Below, in pieces: positions 49,205 through 58,102 of a stretch of DNA of 64,000 bases. The stretch comes from Streptomyces sp. P9-A2 (GTDB taxonomy: Bacteria > Actinomycetota > Actinomycetes > Streptomycetales > Streptomycetaceae): positions 4,836,001-4,900,000 of the forward strand of contig NZ_JAZIFX010000001.1 in the NCBI RefSeq assembly GCF_036634175.1, given 5' to 3'. The notes under the pieces were generated by a model. The model was not told where the DNA came from. It made no database searches and was given only the letters and a program-made list of their open reading frames with translations. The position numbers and the translations under genes are program-made. How positions within the stretch are numbered: the stretch's first letter is position 1; the number at the start of each line of letters is the position of its first letter.

Positions 49205-50443
49205 GTGAGCGAGAGCAGCGCGGAGACCGTCGGCGCCGCCGTCACGACGGTTGCCGCCTCCGTCGCCGAAGCGTCCAACGGCTGGCGCCGGGCGACCGGG
49301 ATCGCCGGTGTCGCGATAGGCGTGCTCGCCACGGGCGCCGCCGCCGGGGTCGCCATAGAACGGATGACCGTCGGCCGGGGCATACGCAAGAAGGCCCGGC
49401 TCGCCCTCGACTCCACCGGGCCGTACGGCTCGCTGCGCGGCACCCCCGGCAAGGCGTACGCGGAGGACGGCACCGAGCTGTACTACGAGGTCGATGACCC
49501 CGACCCCGACCCGGACGCCACTCCCGCGCGCCGCCGCCGGCTGTTCGGCCGCAGGTCGCCCGCCCCCGTCACCGTCGTCTTCAGCCACGGTTACTGCCTC
49601 AGCCAGGACTCCTGGCACTTCCAGCGGGCCGCGCTCAGGGGCGTCGTACGGGCCGTGTACTGGGACCAGCGCAGTCACGGCCGTTCCGCGCGGGGCGCGG
49701 CCCAGGTCGAGCGGGGCGAGCCGGTCACCATCGACCAGCTGGGGCAGGACCTCAAGGACGTCATAGACGCCGCCGCGCCCGAGGGGCCGATCGTGCTGGT
49801 CGGGCACTCCATGGGCGGGATGACGGTGATGGCCCTCGCCGACCGGTACCCCGAGCTGATCCGTGAGCGGGTCGTCGGTGTCGCCCTGATCGGCACATCG
49901 CCGGGACGGCTGGGCGAGGTCAATTTCGGTCTGCCCGTGGCCGGGGTCAACGCGGTGCGGCGGGTGCTTCCGGGGGTGCTGAAGGCGCTGGGGCAGCGGG
50001 CCGAGCTGGTGGAGAAGGGACGCCGGGCCACCGCGGACCTGTTCGCCGGGATCATCAAGCGGTACTCGTTCGCGGCCCGGGACGTCGACCCGGCCGTCGC
50101 CCGGTTCGCCGAGCGGATGATCGAGTCCACCCCGATCGACGTCGTCGCCGAGTACTACCCGGCGTTCAACGAGCACGACAAGACCGAGGCCCTCACCCAC
50201 TTCACCGGTCTCCCGGTGCTCGTGCTGGCCGGGGTGAAGGACCTGATCACGCCCAGCGAGCACAGCGAGGCCATCGCCGGGCTGCTGCCGGACGCCGAAC
50301 TGGTGCTGGTCCCGGACGCCGGGCACCTGGTCGTCCTGGAGCATCCGGAAGTGGTCACCGACCGTCTCGCCGATCTGCTCGCCCGCACCGGGACGGTGCC
50401 CGCCACGACTACCGTGGGTGGCTGTGACCCCGCCTCCTCCTGA
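49205..50443 (+). CDS. Alpha/beta hydrolase, membrane-anchored
   Basis: A 412-aa hydrolase. An N-terminal hydrophobic anchor (ATGIAGVAIGVLATGAAAGV, residues about 30-52) comes first, then an alpha/beta-hydrolase fold. The fold has FSHGYCLSQDSWHFQ (oxyanion region), the nucleophile elbow LVGHSMGGMTVMAL, a likely Asp in VLAGVKDLITP, and the catalytic His in VPDAGHLVVLEHPE. GTG start preceded by gaggagccagtac. Between alr and tsaE in a conserved Streptomyces order. Substrate unknown. Confidence 0.9.
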   Translation: MSESSAETVGAAVTTVAASVAEASNGWRRATGIAGVAIGVLATGAAAGVAIERMTVGRGIRKKARLALDSTGPYGSLRGTPGKAYAEDGTELYYEVDDPDPDPDATPARRRRLFGRRSPAPVTVVFSHGYCLSQDSWHFQRAALRGVVRAVYWDQRSHGRSARGAAQVERGEPVTIDQLGQDLKDVIDAAAPEGPIVLVGHSMGGMTVMALADRYPELIRERVVGVALIGTSPGRLGEVNFGLPVAGVNAVRRVLPGVLKALGQRAELVEKGRRATADLFAGIIKRYSFAARDVDPAVARFAERMIESTPIDVVAEYYPAFNEHDKTEALTHFTGLPVLVLAGVKDLITPSEHSEAIAGLLPDAELVLVPDAGHLVVLEHPEVVTDRLADLLARTGTVPATTTVGGCDPASS

Positions 50444-50531
50444 CGGAGGCGGCTGCCGGCGCTTTCCGTCGGTGGTCCAGCCCGAACCGGCCCCTTGCGG
50501 GGTGTGTCCCGTGTACTACTGCGAGTGAGTG

Positions 50532-51041
50532 ATGATGGAAGAAGCCGCAGCGTCCCCTCCGTCCGTCCGGCTGGTCGTCGGTTCCCCCGACCGGATGCGG
50601 GACCTGGGCCGGGCCCTCGCCAAGCTGCTGCGCGCCGGCGACCTCGTGATGCTCACCGGCGAGCTGGGGGCGGGCAAGACCACGCTGACCCGCGGGCTCG
50701 GCGAGGGGCTCGGAGTGCGGGGCGCCGTCACCTCCCCGACCTTCGTGATCGCCCGCGTGCACCCGTCCCTGGGGGACGGGCCGCCGCTGGTCCACGTCGA
50801 CGCGTACCGGCTGTCGGGCGGACTGGACGAGATGGAGGACCTGGATCTCGACGTCTCGCTGCCCGAGTCGGTGATCGTCGTGGAGTGGGGCGAGGGCAGG
50901 ATCGAGGGACTGACCGACGACCGGCTCCGGATCGTCATCCACCGCGCGGTCGGCGACACCACGGACGAGGTCCGGCACGTGACGCTGACCGGCCTGGGCG
51001 ACCGCTGGACGGGCACGGACCTGAGCGCACTGTCGGCTTGA
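50532..51041 (+). CDS. tsaE: tRNA t6A biosynthesis ATPase TsaE
   Basis: TsaE (about 169 aa), the ATPase that drives turnover of the TsaB-TsaD complex in t6A37 tRNA modification. The Walker A is MLTGELGAGKTTLTRGL, with TSPTFVIARVH, VHVDAYRLSGG and VIVVEWGEG following. The start is ambiguous between GTG 50529, ATG 50532 and ATG 50535. Its partners tsaB, rimI and tsaD are 1.3-2.5 kb downstream. Confidence 0.94.
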   Translation: MMEEAAASPPSVRLVVGSPDRMRDLGRALAKLLRAGDLVMLTGELGAGKTTLTRGLGEGLGVRGAVTSPTFVIARVHPSLGDGPPLVHVDAYRLSGGLDEMEDLDLDVSLPESVIVVEWGEGRIEGLTDDRLRIVIHRAVGDTTDEVRHVTLTGLGDRWTGTDLSALSA

Positions 51042-51084
51042 GCGCACCACCGGCTTGAGCGCACCACCGGCCGGAACGCACCAC
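51034..51084 (+). repeat. 17-bp tandem repeat across the tsaE stop codon
   Basis: cggcttgagcgcaccac occurs twice perfectly (51034-51050, 51051-51067). A third, diverged unit (cggccggaacgcaccac) and a partial fourth follow. The stop codon TGA (51039-51041) is inside unit one. Confidence 0.85.
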
Positions 51085-51233
51085 CGGCCGGAGCGGGGGC
51101 CGCCCGGGGCGGGGCAGGGCGGTCCGGGCCGGCGCACTGTGCCCGTGGGGGTACGTTCTCCCCGCGTTCCGACAAGGTGTCGGTAAAATCTTGCTTTTGG
51201 TGTCCCGGCCGTGGTCACATGGTATCCAGCTCG

Positions 51234-51253
51234 TAGTTAGGTGCGCCTAACTA
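51234..51253 (+). promoter_or_regulatory. 20-nt palindrome, possible operator
   Basis: tagttagg-tgcg-cctaacta has perfect 8-bp arms and lies 28 bases before the small-protein ATG at 51282. Size and symmetry suit a dimeric repressor site. The arms resemble half of the iron-box type (TTAGG/CCTAA), but the spacing differs from the DmdR/IdeR consensus, so no regulator is assigned. Confidence 0.55.
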
Positions 51254-51281
51254 TCTCCGCCCCCGACCCCAGGAGGCGTCC

Positions 51282-51461
51282 ATGCCGGTCATCGAGAGCT
51301 CTCGCCGGACCGATGTGCGGCCGCAGTCGTTCGCCGGGGTGTCGATGCGCGAACTGCTGGCGGCCGGCGTGGCTGCCGCCGCGATCTCCACCCCGCCCCG
51401 CGCTCCCGAGCCGCAGCCCCGCCTCGGCGAGCCGGGCAACGGCCGCCGCGAGGCCGCCTGA
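51282..51461 (+). CDS. Small conserved-looking protein
   Basis: A 59-aa protein, MPVIESSRRTDVRPQSFAGVSMRELLAAG, then VAAAAISTPPRAPEPQPRLG and an Arg-rich end. AGGAGG lies five bases before the ATG, the best ribosome-binding site in this part, and a 20-nt palindrome precedes it. Coding is therefore well supported; function unknown. It resembles short Streptomyces proteins found between tsaE and tsaB, which I know only as hypothetical. Confidence 0.6.
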   Translation: MPVIESSRRTDVRPQSFAGVSMRELLAAGVAAAAISTPPRAPEPQPRLGEPGNGRREAA

Positions 51462-51519
51462 TCCAGCCCCGCCGCCGCGGTCGCACGTCGTACGTCCGCG
51501 GGCGTGGGCGTGGGCGTGG

Positions 51520-52212
51520 CTACCGTACGACGACGACCTTGCGGCCGATGGTGGCGAACTTCCACATCGCCTCGCCGTCCGCACGGGTTTCGCGGATACC
51601 GCCGGTGGGGATCTTCGGGTCCAGTTCCGGGGCCGATCCGTCGATCGCCGCGCTGAAGCCGATCGCCGTGCCGTCGTCGCTCGCGAAGCGGACGACGTGC
51701 TCGACGGGGATGCCGTCCGATCCCGTGACGGTCTTCGAGCGGGAGGTGACCCGGTAGGTGCCCGGCTCGGGGTCCACCGTGCTGGGGCTGACCACGAAGG
51801 CGTGCCGGACCTTGCCGTCGTTCTCGACCAGCCACACCCGGTCGGTGCCCAGGGCGTAGACGACCCGGGCACCCTGGCCGGAGTCCCTGGGCAGGGCGGT
51901 GGGGGAGTCCTTGCCCCGGTCCGCCCGCAGGGCGGCGGACCGTGCGGTGTCCGTACGGGCGGCGTGCGGAGCGACCCGTGCGTTCGCCGACGCCTGGTAG
52001 CCGAGGACGCCGACCGTCAGGAGGGCCGCCGTGGTCAGCCCCGCCACGATCGCCGAACTGTTGCCTGCCACCGCCGTCACCACCTCTGTCCCGGCCTGGT
52101 CCGCCCTGTCCGGGCTTGGTCCGCCGTGCTCCGTGTTCCGTGTGCCGTGGTCCGTCGCGCCCGGCTGCCGCGTCGTCCCCGACGGCACCGCCACCGCTCC
52201 GGTGGTGATCAT
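51520..52212 (-). CDS. Membrane protein with degenerate L,D-transpeptidase-like domain
   Basis: A 230-aa protein. The N-terminal cytoplasmic part of about 45 residues is followed by one membrane helix (SSAIVAGLTTAALLTVGVLGY) and an extracytoplasmic domain. VVYALGTDRVWLVENDGKVRHAFVVS, PGTYRVTSRS and IGFSAAIDG follow the beta-strand order of YkuD domains. At the catalytic motif, where active enzymes have SHGC(I/V)R, this protein has TGGIRETRADGEAMW. The Cys and its His are absent, so transpeptidase activity is unlikely. Fold assignment is by pattern only. Confidence 0.6.
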   Translation of the reverse strand: MITTGAVAVPSGTTRQPGATDHGTRNTEHGGPSPDRADQAGTEVVTAVAGNSSAIVAGLTTAALLTVGVLGYQASANARVAPHAARTDTARSAALRADRGKDSPTALPRDSGQGARVVYALGTDRVWLVENDGKVRHAFVVSPSTVDPEPGTYRVTSRSKTVTGSDGIPVEHVVRFASDDGTAIGFSAAIDGSAPELDPKIPTGGIRETRADGEAMWKFATIGRKVVVVR

Positions 52213-52345
52213 TCGGGATCACCGGGAATCACCAGGAATCACCAGGAATCATCCGGATTGTTCATACGTCGATGCGACGGTAGCAGCACGTGACCGTTCG
52301 ACCGGGCCGTCCGACACGGGGTGCTGGGAGCCGTAGGCTGTTTGT

Positions 52346-52999
52346 GTGCTCCTGCTCGCTCTGGATACCGCCACCCCCGCCGTCACCGTCGCGCTGCACG
52401 ACGGCGACGATGTCATCGCCTCGTCGAGCCAGGTGGACGCCCGCCGCCACGGCGAACTGCTGCTCCCGGCGATCGACCGGGTGCTCGCCGAGGCCGGCCT
52501 GAAGGCGGACGCCCTCACCGGGGTCGTCGTCGGCATCGGCCCCGGACCGTACACCGGGCTGAGGGTCGGTCTGATGACCGCGGACACCTTCGGGTTCGCG
52601 CTCGGTGTCCCCGTGCACGGTGTGTGCACGCTGGACGGTCTCGCGTACGCCGCCGACCTGGAGGGCCCCTTCGTCGTGGCGACCGACGCCCGCCGCAAGG
52701 AGGTCTACTGGGCGCGGTACGCGGACTCCCGCACCCGCCTCACCGACCCCGCCGTCGACCGGCCCGCCGACATCGCCGGCCGGGTCGCGGGCCTGCCCGC
52801 GGTCGGCGCCGGCGCGCTGCTGTACCCCGACACCTTCCCCGAGGCGCACGAGCCCGAGTACGTGAGCGCCGCCGCCCTCGCCCGGCTGGCCGCCGAGCGG
52901 CTGGCGTCCGGCGTGGAACTGCCCGCGCCCCGGCCGCTGTACCTGCGCCGTCCCGATGCCCAGGTCCCCAAGAACTACAAGGTGGTCACCCCCAAGTGA
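52346..52999 (+). CDS. tsaB: tRNA t6A biosynthesis protein TsaB
   Basis: TsaB (217 aa), the ASKHA-fold partner that activates TsaD. It has LLALDTATPAVTVALHDG, the interface motif VVVGIGPGPYTGLRVGLMTADTFGFALGVPVHGV and DARRKEVYWARY. GTG start. Its stop overlaps the rimI start (GTGA). Confidence 0.95.
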   Translation: MLLLALDTATPAVTVALHDGDDVIASSSQVDARRHGELLLPAIDRVLAEAGLKADALTGVVVGIGPGPYTGLRVGLMTADTFGFALGVPVHGVCTLDGLAYAADLEGPFVVATDARRKEVYWARYADSRTRLTDPAVDRPADIAGRVAGLPAVGAGALLYPDTFPEAHEPEYVSAAALARLAAERLASGVELPAPRPLYLRRPDAQVPKNYKVVTPK

Positions 53000-53595
53000 C
53001 ACAAGTGACAGGGCCCGAGAAGGTCGCGCTGCGCGAGATGCGCTGGTGGGACATCGAGCGCGTGTTCCGGCTGGAGCGCGAGCTGTTCCCCGAGGACGCC
53101 TGGTCACGGGGGATGTTCTGGTCCGAGCTGGCCCATGCGCGTGGCCCCGCGGCGACCCGCCGTTACTTGGTCGCCGAGGAGGACGGCCGTCTCGTCGGCT
53201 ACGCGGGCCTCACCTCCGCCGGTGCGGCGGCCGACGGCGACGAGGGCACGGGCGCGCCGACCGGGGTGGCCGACGTCCAGACGATCGCCGTCAGCCGGGA
53301 CCACTGGGGCACCGGCCTCGGCTCGAGGCTGCTGACGGAGCTGCTGCGGGCGGCGACCGCGTTCGAGTGCGCCGAGGTGCTGCTGGAGTGCCGGATCGAC
53401 AACACCCGGGCCCGGAAACTGTACGAGCGCTTCGGCTTCGAGATCATCGGGGTCAGGAAGGGCTACTACCAGCCGGGGAACGTGGACGCCCTGGTGATGC
53501 GGCTGACCGACCCGTCCACCACCGTCGACCCGGCGAACCCCGGGGACCCCGCGAACCCGGTGAACGCCGCAGAAGGAACCGAGACCCATGGCTGA
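52996..53595 (+). CDS. rimI: Ribosomal protein S18-alanine N-acetyltransferase-like GNAT
   Basis: A 199-aa GNAT acetyltransferase, RimI type: [26 protein letters not shown], the acetyl-CoA loop [19 protein letters not shown] and [29 protein letters not shown]. Starts at GTG 52996, overlapping the tsaB stop by four bases. Ends with a Pro/Asn/Asp tail and overlaps tsaD by eight bases. A fixed neighbour of the t6A genes; its substrate in Streptomyces is inferred from the family. Confidence 0.93.
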   Translation: MTQVTGPEKVALREMRWWDIERVFRLERELFPEDAWSRGMFWSELAHARGPAATRRYLVAEEDGRLVGYAGLTSAGAAADGDEGTGAPTGVADVQTIAVSRDHWGTGLGSRLLTELLRAATAFECAEVLLECRIDNTRARKLYERFGFEIIGVRKGYYQPGNVDALVMRLTDPSTTVDPANPGDPANPVNAAEGTETHG

Positions 53596-54703
53596 CGAAC
53601 CCCTGGTGCTGGGGATCGAGACCTCCTGCGACGAGACCGGTGTCGGCGTCGTCCGGGGCACCACCCTGCTGGCGGACGCCGTCGCCTCCAGCGTCGACGA
53701 GCACGCCCGTTTCGGGGGTGTCGTCCCCGAGGTCGCCTCGCGCGCCCACCTGGAGGCGATGGTCCCCACCATCGAGCGCGCGCTGAAGGAGGCGGGGGTG
53801 AGCGGCCGGGACCTGGACGGCATCGCCGTCACCGCCGGTCCGGGTCTCGCCGGCGCGCTGCTGGTCGGCGTCTCGGCGGCGAAGGCGTACGCCTACGCCC
53901 TCGGCAAGCCCCTGTACGGCGTCAACCACCTCGCCTCGCACATCTGCGTCGACCAGCTGGAGCACGGGCCGCTCCCCGAGCCGACGATGGCGCTGCTGGT
54001 CTCCGGCGGCCACTCCTCGCTGCTGCTCTCCTCGGACATCACCTCCGACGTCCGTCCGATGGGCGCCACCATCGACGACGCGGCCGGTGAGGCCTTCGAC
54101 AAGATCGCGCGCGTGCTCAATCTCGGTTTCCCCGGCGGCCCGGTCATCGACCGGTACGCGCGTGAGGGCGACCCGTCCGCGATCGCGTTTCCGCGCGGGC
54201 TGACCGGGCCGCGCGACCCGGCGTACGACTTCTCCTTCTCCGGTCTGAAGACGGCGGTGGCCCGCTGGATCGAGGCCAGGCGGGCGGCGGGGGAGGAGGT
54301 CCCGGTGCGTGACGTGTCGGCCTCCTTCCAGGAGGCGGTCGTGGACGTGCTCACCCGTAAGGCCGTACGTGCCTGCAAGGACGAAGGCGTCGACCATCTG
54401 ATGATCGGCGGTGGAGTGGCCGCCAACACGCGGCTGCGGGCACTGGCCCAGGAGCGCTGCGAGGCGGCGGGCATCCGGCTGCGCGTGCCGCGCCCGGGGC
54501 TGTGCACGGACAACGGCGCGATGGTGGCCGCCCTGGGCGCCGAGATGGTCGCCCGCAACCGGGCGGCTTCCGACTGGGACCTGTCCGCGGACTCGTCCCT
54601 CCCGGTGACGGAACCGCACGTACCGGGCGAGGCCCACGCGCACTCCGACGCACACGGTCACGATCACGTGCACGAGGTCGGCAAGGAGAACCTGTACTCG
54701 TGA
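53588..54703 (+). CDS. tsaD: tRNA N6-adenosine threonylcarbamoyltransferase TsaD
   Basis: TsaD (371 aa) transfers threonylcarbamoyl to A37 of ANN-decoding tRNAs. It has [15 protein letters not shown], metal-binding [39 protein letters not shown] and the metal Asp in [12 protein letters not shown]. The C-terminal 35 residues are His/Glu/Asp-rich ([17 protein letters not shown]), perhaps metal-binding. The stop overlaps the next gene by GTGA. Confidence 0.97.
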   Translation: MADEPLVLGIETSCDETGVGVVRGTTLLADAVASSVDEHARFGGVVPEVASRAHLEAMVPTIERALKEAGVSGRDLDGIAVTAGPGLAGALLVGVSAAKAYAYALGKPLYGVNHLASHICVDQLEHGPLPEPTMALLVSGGHSSLLLSSDITSDVRPMGATIDDAAGEAFDKIARVLNLGFPGGPVIDRYAREGDPSAIAFPRGLTGPRDPAYDFSFSGLKTAVARWIEARRAAGEEVPVRDVSASFQEAVVDVLTRKAVRACKDEGVDHLMIGGGVAANTRLRALAQERCEAAGIRLRVPRPGLCTDNGAMVAALGAEMVARNRAASDWDLSADSSLPVTEPHVPGEAHAHSDAHGHDHVHEVGKENLYS

Positions 54704-54957
54704 CCGTCGCGCTGATGTGGGAGGCGCGGGCGGTGCCAGGCCGGGGCGAGGAGCTGCTCGCCTGGGCACGGGCGCAGCGGCTCGACGGTGAGCCCGTGCG
54801 CAGGGAGACCCTCCGCGCCCCGCAGGACCGGGTCCTCGTCATCACCTGGTGGGACGCCCCGTACGACGCCGACCTGCCCGAACTGCCCGAGCCCGGCACG
54901 GACTTGGTCGCACGGGCGGTGCACCGGTGGCGGTTCGAGTCGGTGGGGGCGGACTGA
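54700..54957 (+). CDS. Small conserved hypothetical protein
   Basis: An 85-aa protein coupled to tsaD (GTGA overlap, AAGGAGA upstream): [25 protein letters not shown], then [10 protein letters not shown] and [14 protein letters not shown]. The size and pattern resemble antibiotic-biosynthesis-monooxygenase-like (ABM) dimeric alpha-beta barrels, but the match is weak. It belongs to the t6A operon by position. Confidence 0.75.
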   Translation: MTVALMWEARAVPGRGEELLAWARAQRLDGEPVRRETLRAPQDRVLVITWWDAPYDADLPELPEPGTDLVARAVHRWRFESVGAD

Positions 54958-55310
54958 CCCCGTTCGCTTCACGGCTCGTTCACGATCGGCCGGTCGAACT
55001 CACCTTGTGGGCGAAGGGCATTCGTTCTTCCTCCCGTGTCGACTTCTGGCTTGACGGGGCCACAGCGAGATCATGCCCGGGGTTCACCGGAGGGGCAGGC
55101 CGTCGACACGGGCGGCGGGCCCTCTCGCAAAGGTTCTCGACGCGGTGACCGGGGCGAGGCCGGGGCAGGCCGAGTCGGGGCGAGGCCGGGCCGGGGCGGG
55201 TGTGTACCGGCCGGGCATGCGAATGTTTCGGACTCTCTGGCGAATGTTCCGGGAGCCCGTGGCGTGAGGAAGACTTCGCCAAGAGGGCTCGCAGGGATAC
55301 GATCGCGGCC

Positions 55311-56405
55311 ATGACTTCTTCGCAGCCCGCCGAAACCCGGACGCGAGGGCGCAGTGCGCGGACTGCGACCCTCGCCGAGATCGCCCGTGAGGCCGGTGTC
55401 TCGGCGCCGACTGTTTCGAAGGTCCTCAACGGCCGTGCCGATGTGGCCCCCGCCACCCGGAGCAGGGTCGAGGAACTGCTGCGTGCCCACGGCTACCGGC
55501 GCCGGCGCGCCGAGGCCACCCGTTCGCCCCTGATCGACCTGGTCTTCCACGAACTCGAGAGCGCCTGGGCGATGGAGGTCATCCGGGGTGTGGAGAACGT
55601 GGCGAGGGACGCGGGACTGAGCGTCGTGCTCTCCGAGAGCGCGGGGCGGCTCACCCCGGGGCGGACCTGGGCCGACCAGGTCGCCGCCCGTCGCCCGCAC
55701 GGGGTGATCCTCGTCCTGTCCGGGCTCGACGAGTCCGGGCGGGCCCTGCTGACCAGCCGCTCCATCCCGTTCGTGGTGATGGACCCGGCCGGTGACCCCG
55801 GTACCGACGTGCCCTCCATCGGCGCGACCAACTGGCAGGGCGGGCTCGCCGCCACCCGACACCTGGTCGAGCTGGGGCACACCAGGATCGGGGCGATCAG
55901 CGGGCCCTCGCAGATGATGTGCAGCCGTGCCCGCATCGGCGGTTACCGGGCCGCGCTGGAGGCCGGCGGGCTTCCGGTGGACCCCGGGCTGATCATGGCC
56001 GGCGACTTCCATCACGAGACCGGTTACCGCCAGGGCCTCGCCCTGCTGCGCCGCCCCGACCGGCCCACCGCGGTCTTCACCGGCAACGACCTCCAGGCGC
56101 TCGGCCTCTACGAGGCCGCGCGTGAGCTGGGCCTGCGGATTCCCGAGGACCTGAGCGTGGTCGGGTTCGACGATCTGCCGGTGGCCCGCTGGGTGGGGCC
56201 GCCGCTGACGACCGTACGGCAGCCGCTGACGGAGATGGCGGAGGCGGCGGCCAGGCTGGTGCTCGACCTCGGCAAGAGCAAGAGCAAGAGCAAGAGCAAG
56301 GGCGAGGGCGAGGGCGAGAGCACTGCGGCGGCCGCGACCCGGGTGGAACTGGCGACCAGCCTGGTGGTGCGCAGCAGCACGGCGCCGCCGCCGGCCGGGG
56401 GCTGA
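55311..56405 (+). CDS. LacI-family transcriptional regulator
   Basis: A 364-aa LacI/GalR regulator. The HTH near the N-terminus is TLAEIAREAGVSAPTVSKVLNGRADVAPATRSRV. The periplasmic-binding-like effector domain follows with PLIDLVFHELESAWAMEVIRGVE, GHTRIGAISGP, VFTGNDLQALGLYEAARELG and VVGFDDLPVARW. Between the last two helices a 6-bp microsatellite encodes KSKSKSKSKGEGEGES, an unusual insertion. Probably controls a sugar-utilisation gene elsewhere; no transport operon is adjacent. ATG 55311 chosen; the upstream frame is non-family. Confidence 0.93.
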   Translation: MTSSQPAETRTRGRSARTATLAEIAREAGVSAPTVSKVLNGRADVAPATRSRVEELLRAHGYRRRRAEATRSPLIDLVFHELESAWAMEVIRGVENVARDAGLSVVLSESAGRLTPGRTWADQVAARRPHGVILVLSGLDESGRALLTSRSIPFVVMDPAGDPGTDVPSIGATNWQGGLAATRHLVELGHTRIGAISGPSQMMCSRARIGGYRAALEAGGLPVDPGLIMAGDFHHETGYRQGLALLRRPDRPTAVFTGNDLQALGLYEAARELGLRIPEDLSVVGFDDLPVARWVGPPLTTVRQPLTEMAEAAARLVLDLGKSKSKSKSKGEGEGESTAAAATRVELATSLVVRSSTAPPPAGG

Positions 56406-56448
56406 CGTTTCCCGGGGCTGACGTTTCCCGGTCTCCCGGATCGCCCGC

Positions 56449-56753
56449 GGTGGAACAGACGCCGCCGGGGTCGAGACGGTCATCGAGGTCACCTCGCCCG
56501 GCCACCGGAACGTGCGGCGCGACCGGGTCCGTACATGCCGGGAGTACGCCCGTGCGGGGAGTCCGGTGTACGTGATCGTCGACGACTCCGACGACGAGGG
56601 GGCCGTGCTCGTCCTGACGTCCCCCCGACGCCAAGCGACGCCAAGAAGGCCGAGTACGCGGACGGACACCGGGTTCCCTACGGCGTCGACGCGGTGATTC
56701 CGGAGGGTCCGGCCGAGGGCTTCGCCGTCGGTGAGGCGATCGTCGGGTCCTGA
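56449..56753 (+). pseudogene. Uma2-family endonuclease remnant
   Basis: A truncated Uma2 (DUF820) PD-(D/E)XK-like gene. The first frame has VETVIEVTSPGHRNVRRDRVR...YARAGSPVYVIVDDSDDEG, which matches the catalytic 'EV.SP....D...K...Y...G....ivD' pattern. It shifts frame at a run of six C (56621-56626) to DAKKAEYADGHRVPYGVDAVIPEGPAEG, ending at TGA 56753. The N-terminal third is missing, so the gene is dead even if the shift is an error. Confidence 0.6.
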
Positions 56754-56769
56754 GCGGGCCCCGCGGGTC

Positions 56770-57990
56770 TCACCGCACCGGATGGCCGAGCAGCATCGTC
56801 GGAGCGTCGGCGACGCGGGTGAGGAAGACGGTGACGGACGCGGTGCCGTGGGGTTTCGGGAGGGCCTTGCGGCGGAGCTCCTCCGGTTCCACCGCCGAGC
56901 CGCGCTTCTTGACGGTCAGGGTGCCGACCCGACGCTCACGCAGCAGCGCCTTCAGCTTCTTGACGTTGAAGGGGAGCCGGTCGGTGATCTCGTAGGCGGT
57001 GGCGTACGGCGTCGGGCGGTGTTCGTCGGCGGTGACGTAGGCGATCATCGGGTCGATGAGCCCGCCGTCGAGCTGTTCGGCGACCTCGGCGACGAGATGC
57101 GAGCGGATGACGGCGCCGTCGGGCTCGTACAGGTACCGGCCGGGCGGACGCACCGCCGGGTCGGGCAGACCGCGGGAGAGGAGCGTGCGGGGCCCGGGGA
57201 GCAGCGTCGCCCGGATCGCCGGGGCCGTGCCCGGTCCGGCGGTCACCTGTCCGGTGCCGAACCACAGCACCGCCTCCTTCACGTCCCCGCCGTCCGAGAT
57301 CCACTCGGCCTCCGCGTCACCGGGAACGGCCTCGTGCGGGATGCCCGGCGCGACCTTCAGGGCGGCGGCGAGGGGCGCCCTGCGGGCCGCCTCGATCGCC
57401 CAGGACAGCGGGGGCGAGCAGGCCTCGGGATCGAAGATGCGGCCCCGGCCGCCGCGTCGGGCCGGGTCGACGAAGACGGCGTCGTAGCCGGCCGTGTCCA
57501 CCTCCGTGACGTCGGCCTCGCGTACCTCGATCAGCGCGGCCAGGCCCAGCGCGTCCGCGTTGGCACGGGCCGTCGCCGCGGTGAGCGGGTCCCGGTCCAC
57601 CGCGAGCACCCGGATTCCGGCGCGGGCCAGCGCGATCGCGTCCCCGCCGATCCCGCAGCACAGGTCGGCCACCGAGGTCACCCCCAGCTCCTTCAGCCGC
57701 CCCGCCCGGTACGCCGCCACGCTCGCCCGGGTCGACTGCTCGACCCCGTTCGGTGTGAAGAACATCCGTCCGGCGTCCTCGGCCCCGAACTTCGTCACCG
57801 CCCGCTGCCGCAGTCGGGCCTGGCCGAGCGCCGCCGACACGAGCTCCGCCGGATGGTCACGGCGCAGCCGGGTCGCGACGGCGAGTTCCCGGGCCGGGTC
57901 GGTGTCGCGCACCTCGTCGAGGAGCGCGCGGCCCTCGGGGGTGAGGAGCGGTGCCAGGGGCGGGGCGGAAAGGGGGGTGCGGTCGTTCAC
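56770..57990 (-). CDS. Class I SAM-dependent methyltransferase with THUMP-like C-terminus
   Basis: A 406-aa protein. The N-terminal helical part (LLTPEGRALLDEVRD...) is followed by a Rossmann methyltransferase core. That core has motif I VADLCCGIGGDAIALARAG, VLAVDRDPLTAATARANA and AVFVDPARRGG. The C-terminal THUMP-like domain has RLPFNVKKLKALLRERRVG and TVKKRGSAVEPEELRRKAL, suggesting an RNA substrate. GTG start. Probably an RNA methyltransferase; the exact target is not known. Confidence 0.9.
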   Translation of the reverse strand: MNDRTPLSAPPLAPLLTPEGRALLDEVRDTDPARELAVATRLRRDHPAELVSAALGQARLRQRAVTKFGAEDAGRMFFTPNGVEQSTRASVAAYRAGRLKELGVTSVADLCCGIGGDAIALARAGIRVLAVDRDPLTAATARANADALGLAALIEVREADVTEVDTAGYDAVFVDPARRGGRGRIFDPEACSPPLSWAIEAARRAPLAAALKVAPGIPHEAVPGDAEAEWISDGGDVKEAVLWFGTGQVTAGPGTAPAIRATLLPGPRTLLSRGLPDPAVRPPGRYLYEPDGAVIRSHLVAEVAEQLDGGLIDPMIAYVTADEHRPTPYATAYEITDRLPFNVKKLKALLRERRVGTLTVKKRGSAVEPEELRRKALPKPHGTASVTVFLTRVADAPTMLLGHPVR

Positions 57991-58102
57991 CGGCCCATTG
58001 TGGGTCAGGTGCGGGCCCGCTGTGGGCCAGTCGGTGGACGGTGCGCCGCCCGTCGCGGTGTCGGGCCGGGGCGGCGGCAGGTGACTGCGATGATCCGGCT
58101 CC

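Noticed and set aside
51234..51253. DmdR/IdeR iron box
   Set aside because: TTAGG and CCTAA arms are separated by 4 bases, whereas the 19-bp iron box has a different spacing and extra inner repeats.
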